DNA of 5,190 nt from Paenibacillus sp. UBA6285 (GTDB lineage Bacteria > Bacillota > Bacilli > Paenibacillales > Paenibacillaceae): NCBI GenBank assembly GCA_002438345.1, contig DJUJ01000187.1, positions 41,080-46,269 on the forward strand, given 5' to 3'. The notes under the pieces were generated by a model. It was not told the DNA's origin, searched no databases, and saw only the letters and a list, made by a program, of their open reading frames with translations. Positions 1 through 5,190 of this stretch are shown here, one piece after another (positions within the stretch are counted from its first letter, which is position 1; the number at the start of each line of letters is the position of its first letter). Made by a program: the position numbers and the translations under genes.

Positions 1-12
1 AATTAGTCTCAT
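1..12 (-). CDS. Start of downstream gene, probably ABC-2 permease (partial)
   Basis: Only the first four codons (ATG AGA CTA ATT, reading MRLI) are inside the window, so the product cannot be identified from its own sequence. The start is supported by a strong AGGAGG at 23-28, which lies inside the last codons of the ATPase gene and is 10 nt from the ATG. The ATG follows the ATPase stop codon by only 2 nt, an arrangement typical of translationally coupled genes. ABC exporters of this ATPase type normally have their membrane permease encoded directly after the ATPase, so an ABC-2 type permease is inferred from context alone. Confidence 0.55.
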
Positions 13-14
13 CT

Positions 15-923
15 TTAGATAGCCTCCTCTTGGTTCATGGTCAATTGTTCAAAAGCGTCATCCAGACGTCCCTGATCGATCCGAACATCCTTCACGGGAA
101 GTCCAGTAACAAAAATCGCTCGCAGCGCTTCATCCGTATCGTCTGTCGTCACATGAATTCGACCTTCTTTTTCATAACAATCTTCAATAGCGGTTAGTTC
201 CAGCAGGCTTTTGCGTAATTCAGATTGATCACCTACAGGCAGGAAGGACAACGAACGCTTCACAATCCGCGATTTAATCTCATCTGGACTTCCGTCCGCA
301 ACTAAATGACCTTTGCTAAACAACAAAATACGATCCGCGATATCTTCGGCTTCCTGCAAATAATGCGTCGTGAACACAATCGTCTTGCCCTGCTCCGCAA
401 GTCCACGAACCGTATCCCAGAACCGCCGCCGGGAAGTAATATCAAGTCCAACCGTAGGTTCATCGAAAAAGATCAGCTCTGGATTACCCGCCAGGGCCAG
501 CGCGAAGCCGAGACTACGCTTTTGACCGCCCGAGAGCTTCTCGGCGTATCTATTTAAATCCGCTGGCGCAAGCCCTGTAGCTTTAATTAGAAATTCCATA
601 TCCATAGGCTGAGGATAATAGCTACGGATCAGGGCAATGATCTCCCGAACCTTTAGCCGATCCATAACACTTACCTCCTGCAGCATCGCACCGGTCTTTT
701 CACGCACCGCTTTATCTTTCGGATGTTGTCCGAATATTTTCACAGTACCTTCAGTGGGCTCTAATAGCCCCAATAACATTCCCAATGCCGTTGTTTTGCC
801 TGCTCCGTTCGGTCCAAGAATTGCTGTAATCGATCCTTTAGCAATGTTGAAGCTGATGTTATCTACCGCTTTCTTATCCTTATATAATTTGCTGACTCCA
901 TTCATCTCTATAACACTGTCCAT
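15..923 (-). CDS. ABC transporter ATP-binding protein, ABC-2 exporter type
   Basis: This is the cytoplasmic ATPase subunit of an ABC exporter, 302 aa; it would hydrolyse ATP to drive a separate membrane permease. All ABC motifs are visible in order: Walker A GPNGAGKT at residues 37-44, Q-loop Gln82, signature LSGGQ at 130-134, Walker B LIFFDE at 150-155, D-loop GLD at 159-161 and H-loop His187. Residues from about 220 to the end form the extra C-terminal domain common in 300-aa exporter ATPases such as the drug, bacteriocin and YvfR-like group. The ATG start has a GGAGG at 933-937, 9 nt away. The next gene starts 2 nt after the stop, presumably the permease. The substrate cannot be told from the ATPase. 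The leader carries repeated TGTCA half-sites, so regulation by a dedicated regulator is likely but inferred. The ABC ATPase family is certain; the exporter subtype is likely. Confidence 0.95.
   Translation of the reverse strand: MDSVIEMNGVSKLYKDKKAVDNISFNIAKGSITAILGPNGAGKTTALGMLLGLLEPTEGTVKIFGQHPKDKAVREKTGAMLQEVSVMDRLKVREIIALIRSYYPQPMDMEFLIKATGLAPADLNRYAEKLSGGQKRSLGFALALAGNPELIFFDEPTVGLDITSRRRFWDTVRGLAEQGKTIVFTTHYLQEAEDIADRILLFSKGHLVADGSPDEIKSRIVKRSLSFLPVGDQSELRKSLLELTAIEDCYEKEGRIHVTTDDTDEALRAIFVTGLPVKDVRIDQGRLDDAFEQLTMNQEEAI
23..28 (-). promoter_or_regulatory. Ribosome binding site of the downstream partial gene
   Basis: AGGAGG on the minus strand, 10 nt before the ATG at 10-12. It sits inside the final Glu-Glu-Ala codons of the ABC ATPase gene, so ribosomes finishing the ATPase pass over it. 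This supports a real start and coupled translation. Confidence 0.65.
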
Positions 924-964
924 TCCGTAACCCCTCCGATTCCGAATGCGTTTGATCTATTTCA

Positions 965-993
965 ATCATATGGAAAAAGAGGACCTGACATTA
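965..993 (-). promoter_or_regulatory. Candidate promoter of the ABC transporter operon
   Basis: TATGAT (965-970) matches 5 of 6 bases of a sigma-A -10 element and lies 41 nt before the ATPase ATG. At a 17-bp spacing the -35 position (988-993) reads TAATGT, which is a poor match to TTGACA. A good -10 with a poor -35 fits a promoter that needs an activator, and the TGTCA half-sites begin exactly at the -35 position. No better pair of hexamers was found in the 924-1050 gap, but the assignment is tentative. Confidence 0.35.
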
Positions 994-1029
994 GTATGGA
1001 CTGTCACTTCTTTAAGATGACAACTGTCA
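986..1029 (-). promoter_or_regulatory. Cluster of TGTCA/TGACA half-sites, putative regulator binding region
   Basis: On the plus strand there are four pentamers: TGACA at 986-990, TGTCA at 1002-1006, TGACA at 1018-1022 and TGTCA at 1025-1029. Centres of the first three are exactly 16 bp apart. The last two form a short palindrome, TGACA-AC-TGTCA. The octamer ACTGTCAC occurs twice, at 1000-1007 and 1023-1030, 23 bp apart. The cluster lies just upstream of the candidate -10 for the ABC operon and after the terminator of the previous unit, which suits an operator for a dimeric regulator such as a NarL/FixJ-type response regulator. The regulator type is inference. Confidence 0.45.
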
Positions 1030-1050
1030 CCTTCACGATTCAGGCTATGA

Positions 1051-1100
1051 AAAAGAGGCTGCCCTATCCGTAGTTTTAACTACGAATAGAGCAACCTCTT
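1051..1100 (-). terminator. Intrinsic terminator after the copA-nitroreductase unit
   Basis: A long inverted repeat, arms 1053-1075 and 1078-1100, gives a 23-position stem with a tiny AA loop. In practice the loop will open to about 4 nt. The three imperfect positions (1059/1094, 1063/1090, 1068/1085) are C opposite A on the plus strand but become G-U wobble pairs in RNA made from the minus strand. A T-run (TTTTT on the minus strand, 1050-1054) follows the stem. Both features say it terminates minus-strand transcription. It starts 16 nt after the nitroreductase stop codon. Confidence 0.88.
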
Positions 1101-1116
1101 AAGCGAAAACGCTAGA

Positions 1117-1869
1117 TTACCTCTTGAAGAATCCCTTTTCCTCTAGGAACTCCTTCATATGCAGCCGTGTTGGCTGTGCCAAACGCTCTGCCATGATCAC
1201 CGACCAAGGTGTATCCTTGGCACCGTGGGTCCGCTCACGCATATAGTCTGAAGAGACCTGATCGTAAGTCTTGACCTGCTCCAATGTGGTTTCGGCATTG
1301 TACCAATTGCGATGCAGAACAGCCTCTAATGGAAGACGCGGACGCAGGCCCGAGGCTCCGTCAGGGTAGCCCACACACATTCCAAATATCGGGTAGACCA
1401 GTTCAGGCAGTCCCAGCAGCTCAGATACCTCCGCGATCCGGTTACGGATTCCGCCGATATAAACAATCCCGAGCCCAAGTGATTCCGCAGCCACGGCAGC
1501 ATTCTGTGCAGCAAGCGTAACATCAACAGTAGCTACTAAAAGGTTCTCAGCAGAATCTTCATACGAAGTCTTTCCCTGCAAATGAGGTTTCGTCACCTCA
1601 CTCAGACGATACAGATCCGCACACCAGACCAAGAAGACTGGGCATTGTTCTATATAAGCCTGATTGCCTGCTAATCCGGCAAGCTCTGCTTTTTGAGCCG
1701 AGTCAGTCACTGCAATAACACTATAGGCTTGTACACTGCTGGAAGTCGAAGCCATTTGACCTGCTTCAATAATCGCTGTAAGCTGCTCTTCACTTACTGG
1801 CTTATCCTGATACTTGCGGACGGATGCATGTCTCATTAATAGAGATATTGTCTCGTTGTTTTCTTGCAC
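1117..1869 (-). CDS. NfsA/Frp-type NAD(P)H-dependent FMN nitroreductase
   Basis: A cytoplasmic flavoprotein of 250 aa, the usual length for the oxygen-insensitive NfsA/NfrA group, which reduces nitroaromatics, quinones or free flavin by two-electron transfer from NAD(P)H. Visible family features are the N-terminal HASVRKY (residues 14-20) that contacts FMN phosphate, a Ser-rich STSSSVQ segment (41-47), GLGIVYIGGIRN (132-143), and RPRLP (176-180) with HRNWY (186-190) in the C-terminal part. The longer frame starts at a GTG at 1878 that overlaps the AAGGAG ribosome site (1878-1883), so the GTG at 1869, 8 nt from it, is chosen. It begins 31 nt after the copA stop with no terminator between, so it is probably co-transcribed with copA. 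A copper-induced nitroreductase (CinD of Lactococcus lactis) is a known precedent. The physiological substrate is unknown. Family assignment is firm; nfrA would be a reasonable name, but the exact orthologue is uncertain. Confidence 0.93.
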   Translation of the reverse strand: MQENNETISLLMRHASVRKYQDKPVSEEQLTAIIEAGQMASTSSSVQAYSVIAVTDSAQKAELAGLAGNQAYIEQCPVFLVWCADLYRLSEVTKPHLQGKTSYEDSAENLLVATVDVTLAAQNAAVAAESLGLGIVYIGGIRNRIAEVSELLGLPELVYPIFGMCVGYPDGASGLRPRLPLEAVLHRNWYNAETTLEQVKTYDQVSSDYMRERTHGAKDTPWSVIMAERLAQPTRLHMKEFLEEKGFFKR

Positions 1870-1877
1870 AGCGGCCA

Positions 1878-1883
1878 CTCCTT
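1878..1883 (-). promoter_or_regulatory. Ribosome binding site deciding the nitroreductase start
   Basis: AAGGAG on the minus strand. It overlaps the first base of the upstream GTG (1876-1878), which therefore cannot be the start, and is 8 nt before the GTG at 1867-1869, which is well placed. Confidence 0.8.
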
Positions 1884-1900
1884 ACATAGTTATGATTCTC

Positions 1901-4363
1901 TTACATCTTAACCCGCTGTAGCCGAAGTGCATTCAATACGACGGACACGGAACTGAATGCCATCGCAGCTCCAGCTAGCCATGGAGCTAGAAACCCGAGT
2001 GCAGCAATCGGTATACCTATTGTATTGTATGCAAGCGCCCAGAACAAATTCTGCTTAATATTGCTCATCGTTTTGCGGCTCATCATAATGGCATCGGGTA
2101 TGCTCTTCAGATCTCCCCGCATCAGCGTAATATCTGCAGCCTCCATAGCTACATCCGTACCTGTACCGATCGCCATACCCGTATCTGCAGTAGCCAGCGC
2201 AGGAGCATCATTGATCCCATCCCCAACCATGGCTACCTTTGTCCCATTCCGCTGCAGCTTACGAACTTCCTCCGCTTTGCCTTCGGGCAGAACCTCTGCT
2301 AACACTTTTCGAATACCTGCTAGCTTCGCAATAGCTTCGGCTGTAATTTTATTGTCTCCTGTAATCATAACGACCTCTATACCCATCTCATGAAGCGCGG
2401 CTACAGCTGCTTTTGAGGTTGGCTTAATCGTGTCAGCCACAGCGACAATCCCGGCAATTTCATCGTCTACCGCCACAAGCATAGCTGTCTTTCCCGCCTC
2501 TTCCAGTCTCTTCATGATTGGGGCCCACTCTGTGATGTCCAATTGATGATCTTCCATCATTCGCCGCGTACCCACCTTAACTTGTTGATCGGAGACGACA
2601 GCCATAATCCCTCGTCCAGGTATATTATCAAACTGTTCAGCGGTAGGTAAGGTCAATCCTCTTTCGGCAGCTCCTGCTACAATGGCTTCTGCAAGCGGAT
2701 GCTCTGATAATTTCTCAGCTGCAGCAGTTAAGGCTAATAGACGATTCTCGGCATTTTCTTTACCATAAGCGGCAATTCCAGTTGTAGTCACGACATCAGT
2801 CAGCACGGGTTTACCGTTTGTAACCGTACCTGTCTTATCTAAGACAACAATCTTAATTCCTTGTGCACCTTCTAAATGCTCACCACCCTTGAACAGGATG
2901 CCAAGCTCCGCAGCGCGGCCCGATCCCGCCATAATGGAGGTTGGGGTTGCTAGACCTAGTGCACATGGACAAGCGATTACGAGCACCGCAATGGCTTTTT
3001 CAAGGGCATCGGCGAATTGACCAGGTGCTGCCCAGAAGTACCAGACCAAGAAAGTGATCAACGCAATACCTACAACAATCGGTACAAAAATTCCTGAAAT
3101 GACATCCGCGATCCGCTGAATCGGCGCTTTAGAGCCCTGGGCCTCTTCCACTACTCTTATGATTTGGGCAAGTGCAGTGTCTCTTCCTACTTTGTTTGCT
3201 TTGATTCTCAAGATCCCATTCTTATTTAAAGTAGCACCGATAACGGTATCTCCTGGTTTTTTCTCTACAGGAATACTTTCGCCGGTCAACATAGACTCGT
3301 CCACTGAAGAGGAACCCTCTACTACCTCGCCATCCACTGGCACCTTTGTTCCAGGCTTCACCAATACAATATCGCCGGGAATCACTTCATCTGTCGAGAT
3401 ATTCATTTCTTTGCCATCGCGGATCACGAGGGCCGTCTTTGCCTGTAGCCCCATTAAGCTCTTAATGGCGTCAGAGGAACGTCCTTTCGCTAGCGCCTCG
3501 AACCATTTACCGACGAGGATGAGCGTGATGAGAACAGCACTCGTCTCATAATACATTTCTACGGTATGATTCATTCCCTTCATACTTAATGAATCAATCG
3601 TCAGATAAAGACTGTAGAAATACGCTGCTGAGGTTCCCAGTACGACCAACACATCCATATTCGCACTCCCGTTACGAAGTGCTTTATACGCGCCTACGTA
3701 GAACTGCCAGCCGATGATAAACTGTACGGGAGTCGCCAGAACAAGCTGAAACCAAGGATTCATAAATAGGTCTGGTGTTGGAATCCAGCTTGTGAATGAG
3801 AAATGACCTGCCATCGCCCATAATAATGGGAAAGAAAGAATAGCAGAAATGATCCACTTCCATTTCTTATGCTGAATTTCCTGTACACGACGATCCACAT
3901 GATCCTTGCGGTCTTCTTTAAGGGTAGCTTTATATCCGATATTGCTTACCTTCTCCATGATCTCTCTTGGACTAATATTACCGGGAGTATATTCTACATG
4001 TGCCGTTTCCAGTGCTAAATTCACGTTCACTGCTGCGATACCCGGCGTACGACTCAACACCTTTTCGATCCGCGCCGAGCATGCAGCGCAGGTCATGCCT
4101 GATATATCAAAATCCGCGGTCTCTTTGACGGTATCATAACCAAGAACGCGGATTTTATCTTCAATTTGTGGTAACCCTGATACAGAAGGATCGAATCCGA
4201 CAGTAGCTTGTTCCAAGGCTAAATTTACATTTGCGCGAGAAACACCCTCCATCCGGGACAAACCTTTCTCAATTCGAGCTGCACAAGCAGAACAGGTCAT
4301 GCCTGTAATCTGTACGGTCGCTTGCTGTTCATTGAGTGAAGCTGTTGTTTTTAACTTATCCAT
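1901..4363 (-). CDS. copA: Cu(I)-exporting P1B-1-type ATPase CopA
   Basis: A membrane pump that uses ATP to export cytoplasmic Cu(I) (Ag(I) is also a usual substrate), 820 aa. Two N-terminal heavy-metal domains carry GMTCSAC (Cys24, Cys27) and GMTCAAC (Cys92, Cys95). Hydrophobic segments lie near residues 170-190, 205-225, 236-256, 270-290, 421-446, 456-480, 770-792 and 795-815, giving the usual eight helices. Catalytic motifs are TGES (360-363) in the actuator domain, CPC (465-467) in the membrane, DKTGT with phosphorylated Asp509, HP (555-556), TGDN (668-671) and GDGINDAP (714-721). YN (779-780) and MAFSS (801-805) in the last helices, with CPC, mark the Cu(I) subgroup rather than Zn/Cd. 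All key residues are present. A TTG nine bases upstream (4370-4372) is 1 nt from the GAGGAGG site and is rejected; the ATG at 4363 is 10 nt from it. CopZ should deliver Cu(I). A CsoR-type operator lies just upstream, so copper induction is expected. Confidence 0.98.
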   Translation of the reverse strand: MDKLKTTASLNEQQATVQITGMTCSACAARIEKGLSRMEGVSRANVNLALEQATVGFDPSVSGLPQIEDKIRVLGYDTVKETADFDISGMTCAACSARIEKVLSRTPGIAAVNVNLALETAHVEYTPGNISPREIMEKVSNIGYKATLKEDRKDHVDRRVQEIQHKKWKWIISAILSFPLLWAMAGHFSFTSWIPTPDLFMNPWFQLVLATPVQFIIGWQFYVGAYKALRNGSANMDVLVVLGTSAAYFYSLYLTIDSLSMKGMNHTVEMYYETSAVLITLILVGKWFEALAKGRSSDAIKSLMGLQAKTALVIRDGKEMNISTDEVIPGDIVLVKPGTKVPVDGEVVEGSSSVDESMLTGESIPVEKKPGDTVIGATLNKNGILRIKANKVGRDTALAQIIRVVEEAQGSKAPIQRIADVISGIFVPIVVGIALITFLVWYFWAAPGQFADALEKAIAVLVIACPCALGLATPTSIMAGSGRAAELGILFKGGEHLEGAQGIKIVVLDKTGTVTNGKPVLTDVVTTTGIAAYGKENAENRLLALTAAAEKLSEHPLAEAIVAGAAERGLTLPTAEQFDNIPGRGIMAVVSDQQVKVGTRRMMEDHQLDITEWAPIMKRLEEAGKTAMLVAVDDEIAGIVAVADTIKPTSKAAVAALHEMGIEVVMITGDNKITAEAIAKLAGIRKVLAEVLPEGKAEEVRKLQRNGTKVAMVGDGINDAPALATADTGMAIGTGTDVAMEAADITLMRGDLKSIPDAIMMSRKTMSNIKQNLFWALAYNTIGIPIAALGFLAPWLAGAAMAFSSVSVVLNALRLQRVKM

Positions 4364-4373
4364 GATTCCCAAG

Positions 4374-4380
4374 CCTCCTC
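4374..4380 (-). promoter_or_regulatory. copA ribosome binding site, abutting the second CsoR operator
   Basis: GAGGAGG on the minus strand, 10 nt from the ATG at 4361-4363 and only 1 nt from an in-frame TTG, so the ATG is the start. Its first two bases (4379-4380) are shared with the outer arm of the adjacent operator palindrome, so the site lies at the foot of a potential RNA hairpin. Confidence 0.85.
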
Positions 4381-4399
4381 ATACCCCTATAGGGTATGA
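4379..4399 (-). promoter_or_regulatory. Second CsoR operator, upstream of copA
   Basis: A perfect inverted repeat with 8-bp arms, TCATACCC (4379-4386) and GGGTATGA (4392-4399), around a 5-bp CTATA centre. Its 17-bp core, ATACCCCTATAGGGTAT, matches the operator in front of csoR (5110-5126) at all positions of the ATACCC and GGGTAT arms and differs only in the centre. GC-tract palindromes of this form are the known CsoR sites in Bacillus-type copZA promoters. Binding by this CsoR is inferred from the match. A TATCAT (4396-4401) at its upstream edge could be a -10 element, but no good -35 is found at 16-18 bp. Confidence 0.85.
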
Positions 4400-4407
4400 T
4401 AATTTCT

Positions 4408-4461
4408 AAAAAAAGAAAAGGCTTTGGAGCTTGGGCAATTCCCCAAACAGCTCCAAGCCTT
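4408..4461 (-). terminator. Intrinsic terminator between copZ and copA
   Basis: On the minus strand, about 16 nt after the copZ stop, arms 4450-4461 and 4418-4430 pair over 12 bp with one bulged base. An inner TTGGG/CCCAA helix (4431-4435 with 4442-4446) extends the hairpin, with an internal bulge. A TTTTCTTTTTTT run follows (4408-4419). This is a good Rho-independent terminator for the csoR-copZ transcript. Some read-through to copA remains possible. Confidence 0.82.
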
Positions 4462-4477
4462 ATTACTGTACTTCAAA

Positions 4478-4678
4478 TTAAACTACATCATACCCTTGAT
4501 CTTCAATGGCTTCTTTAATGGCTCCAAGACTCACCTTGTTCTCATCGTACTCAACGGAAACCTTCTTAGCAGCAAGATCAACTTTAGCAGTAGCTCCAAG
4601 ATTGCCTACAGCCTTCTCTACAGAGCTGACACAGTGACCACAAGACATTCCTTCTACATTAAGTGTAGCATTTGACAT
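4478..4678 (-). CDS. copZ: Copper chaperone CopZ
   Basis: A small cytoplasmic Atx1-like protein, 66 aa, consisting of a single heavy-metal-associated domain. It binds Cu(I) through MSCGHC (Cys13, Cys16) near the N terminus and passes it to the CopA metal domains; chaperones of this family can also load copper onto CsoR-type sensors. The C-terminal IEDQGYDV (58-65) is the same as in typical Bacillus CopZ and includes the conserved Tyr64 near the metal loop. Length is normal. An upstream TTG (4691-4693) overlaps the GGAGG site and is rejected in favour of the ATG at 4678. It starts 53 nt after the csoR stop with no terminator between, so csoR and copZ should share a transcript from the CsoR-controlled promoter. 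Confidence 0.96.
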   Translation of the reverse strand: MSNATLNVEGMSCGHCVSSVEKAVGNLGATAKVDLAAKKVSVEYDENKVSLGAIKEAIEDQGYDVV

Positions 4679-4686
4679 TATGATTA

Positions 4687-4691
4687 CCTCC
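4687..4691 (-). promoter_or_regulatory. Ribosome binding site deciding the copZ start
   Basis: GGAGG on the minus strand, 8 nt before the ATG at 4676-4678. The alternative TTG at 4691-4693 shares a base with this site, so it cannot be the start. Confidence 0.8.
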
Positions 4692-4731
4692 AATAAATGT
4701 TATGAAGCCATGCTCTAGGAACATTAGCTTA

Positions 4732-5079
4732 TTATTTCATTAATTTGTTAACCGTAATTAGCAGCTCATCGATAACCTCATGTTCACCGGCTTCGATTCG
4801 TTCAACAATACAACTCTTCATATGCCCTTCCAGTAGCATCTTTCCAACACCGTTTAGTGCCGCTTGAACGGCTGCGAGCTGGTTGAGCACATCATCACAA
4901 TAAGTATCCCGCTCTATCATACCCTTTATCCCGCGGATCTGACCCTCAATCCGGTTGAGGCGAGTATTCAAACTACTCTTAAAATCTGCCGAATGATGAC
5001 TCATTCGTTCTCCAGATGCTGAAGAATGACAGTCAGCTTCACAGGATTTCTCAGTTTGTTCTTGCTTACTAGTAGACAT
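4732..5079 (-). CDS. csoR: Copper-sensing transcriptional repressor CsoR
   Basis: A DUF156 (CsoR/RcnR) family all-helical DNA-binding repressor, 115 aa, that leaves its operator when it binds Cu(I). The copper ligands Cys61, His86 and Cys90 have the same spacing (25 and 4) as in Bacillus subtilis and Mycobacterium CsoR. The outer-sphere Tyr60 and a Glu at 105 (after a one-residue shorter loop) also match. The RLNRIEGQIRGI segment (40-51) is the family's conserved first helix. Unusual is an N-terminal extension of about 35 residues with CEADCH (13-18) and HH (29-30), which could bind metal. The ATG start has AAGGAGG 9 nt upstream (5089-5095). The gene is first in the copper locus and its promoter contains a CsoR-type operator, so it should repress itself together with copZ. 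RcnR (Ni/Co), CstR (persulfide) and FrmR identities are unlikely given the Cys-His-Cys set and neighbours. Confidence 0.96.
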   Translation of the reverse strand: MSTSKQEQTEKSCEADCHSSASGERMSHHSADFKSSLNTRLNRIEGQIRGIKGMIERDTYCDDVLNQLAAVQAALNGVGKMLLEGHMKSCIVERIEAGEHEVIDELLITVNKLMK

Positions 5080-5101
5080 AGGAATCAGCCTCCTTGCTAA
5101 T

Positions 5102-5131
5102 AATATAATATACCCCCGTAGGGTATGTCAA
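5102..5131 (-). promoter_or_regulatory. csoR-copZ promoter
   Basis: On the minus strand, TTGACA (5126-5131, a perfect -35) and TATATT (5102-5107, 5 of 6 to the -10 consensus) are separated by 18 bp. The -10 ends 22 nt before the csoR ATG, so the leader is very short and transcription should start close to the ribosome site. The CsoR operator occupies almost the whole spacer, so repressor and RNA polymerase should exclude each other. Confidence 0.88.
5110..5126 (-). promoter_or_regulatory. CsoR operator in the csoR promoter
   Basis: ATACCCCCGTAGGGTAT on the plus strand (ATACCCTACGGGGGTAT on the minus strand): 6-bp arms ATACCC and GGGTAT around CCGTA. It agrees with the known CsoR operator type of Bacillus copZA promoters and matches the second site at 4381-4397 in both arms. 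It fills the -35/-10 spacer and overlaps the last base of the -35. Confidence 0.92.
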
Positions 5132-5140
5132 GAGACATCC

Positions 5141-5188
5141 TTAATTCCTATCACGCTCCAATTCCATTTTTTCAAGCATAAACGCCTT
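5141..5188 (-). CDS. Possible C-terminal end of an unidentified gene (partial)
   Basis: One minus-strand frame stays open from the window edge to a TAA at 5141-5143 and reads KAFMLEKMELERDRN, a charged sequence of plausible helical C-terminal type. A second frame is also open across the edge, so this is weak evidence for coding. If real, the gene ends 9 nt before the -35 of the csoR promoter, with no terminator visible in between. I do not recognise the protein. Confidence 0.3.
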   Translation of the reverse strand, partial: KAFMLEKMELERDRN

Positions 5189-5190
5189 CG

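Noticed and set aside
306..930. Plus-strand open frames opposite the ABC ATPase gene
   Set aside because: They are antisense to a gene with all ABC motifs, have no ribosome site that I can see, and their products look like low-complexity complements.
924..1050. Riboswitch or T-box in the ABC operon leader
   Set aside because: The candidate -10 leaves about 35 nt of leader, too short for a structured element, and no T-box or riboswitch signature was seen.
1284..1526. Open frames on both strands inside the nitroreductase gene
   Set aside because: The nitroreductase frame is intact and conserved throughout, so these are shadows; no frameshift is needed to explain the gene.
2025..4139. Three plus-strand frames opposite copA
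   Set aside because: Ser/Ala/Ile-rich translations are typical of the complement of a membrane-ATPase gene, and copA itself is complete.
1901..4363. Zn/Cd/Pb-type P1B ATPase (CadA/ZntA)
   Set aside because: YN and MxxSS in the last helices, two GMTCxxC domains, and CsoR and CopZ neighbours all indicate Cu(I).
4396..4424. A full sigma-A promoter for copA using TATCAT
   Set aside because: The -10 match is good, but 16-18 bp upstream only AGCCTT-like hexamers are found, inside the terminator stem; left as a possibility in the operator entry only.
4424..4675. Plus-strand frame opposite copZ
   Set aside because: It runs through the terminator and is antisense to an unmistakable CopZ; no ribosome site was seen.
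4679..4731. AATGTT/AACATT inverted repeat in the csoR-copZ gap as a terminator or operator
   Set aside because: The arms are short and AT-rich with an 18-nt gap, no T-run follows, and there is no ATACCC motif.

Overview
The window looks like a chromosomal segment of a low- to mid-GC Gram-positive bacterium. A Paenibacillus or related Bacillales member is the best guess, from AGGAGG-type ribosome binding sites 8-10 nt before every start, sigma-A-like promoter hexamers, intrinsic terminators, and a Bacillus-type csoR-copZ-copA gene set. The genus is an impression from protein style and is not proven. All genes lie on the minus strand, so transcription runs from high to low coordinates.

Right part (about 5190 to 1050): a copper-homeostasis locus. 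In transcription order there is a possible tail of an unidentified gene, a strong promoter whose 18-bp spacer is filled by a CsoR operator, csoR (Cu(I)-sensing repressor), copZ (copper chaperone), an intrinsic terminator, a second CsoR-type operator, copA (Cu(I)-exporting P1B-1 ATPase) and an NfsA/Frp-type flavin nitroreductase. A long hairpin terminator closes the unit. The expected logic is that Cu(I) binding releases CsoR, CopZ carries Cu(I) in the cytosol, and CopA pumps it out. The nitroreductase is placed to be made with CopA during copper stress. The unusual point is that copZ and copA are separated by a terminator plus a second CsoR site, so CopA may be controlled separately from CopZ.

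Left part (about 1050 to 1): the start of a second operon. A 120-nt leader with four regularly placed TGTCA/TGACA half-sites and a candidate -10 precedes an ABC-2-type ATPase gene. The ATPase gene is followed, 2 nt after its stop, by the first four codons of another gene, probably the membrane permease.

The start codons of copA, copZ and the nitroreductase were placed at internal ATG, ATG and GTG codons, because the longest reading frames begin inside or directly against the Shine-Dalgarno sequence. No RNA gene, CRISPR array, insertion sequence or clear mobile element was seen. No gene-free stretch exceeds about 200 nt.
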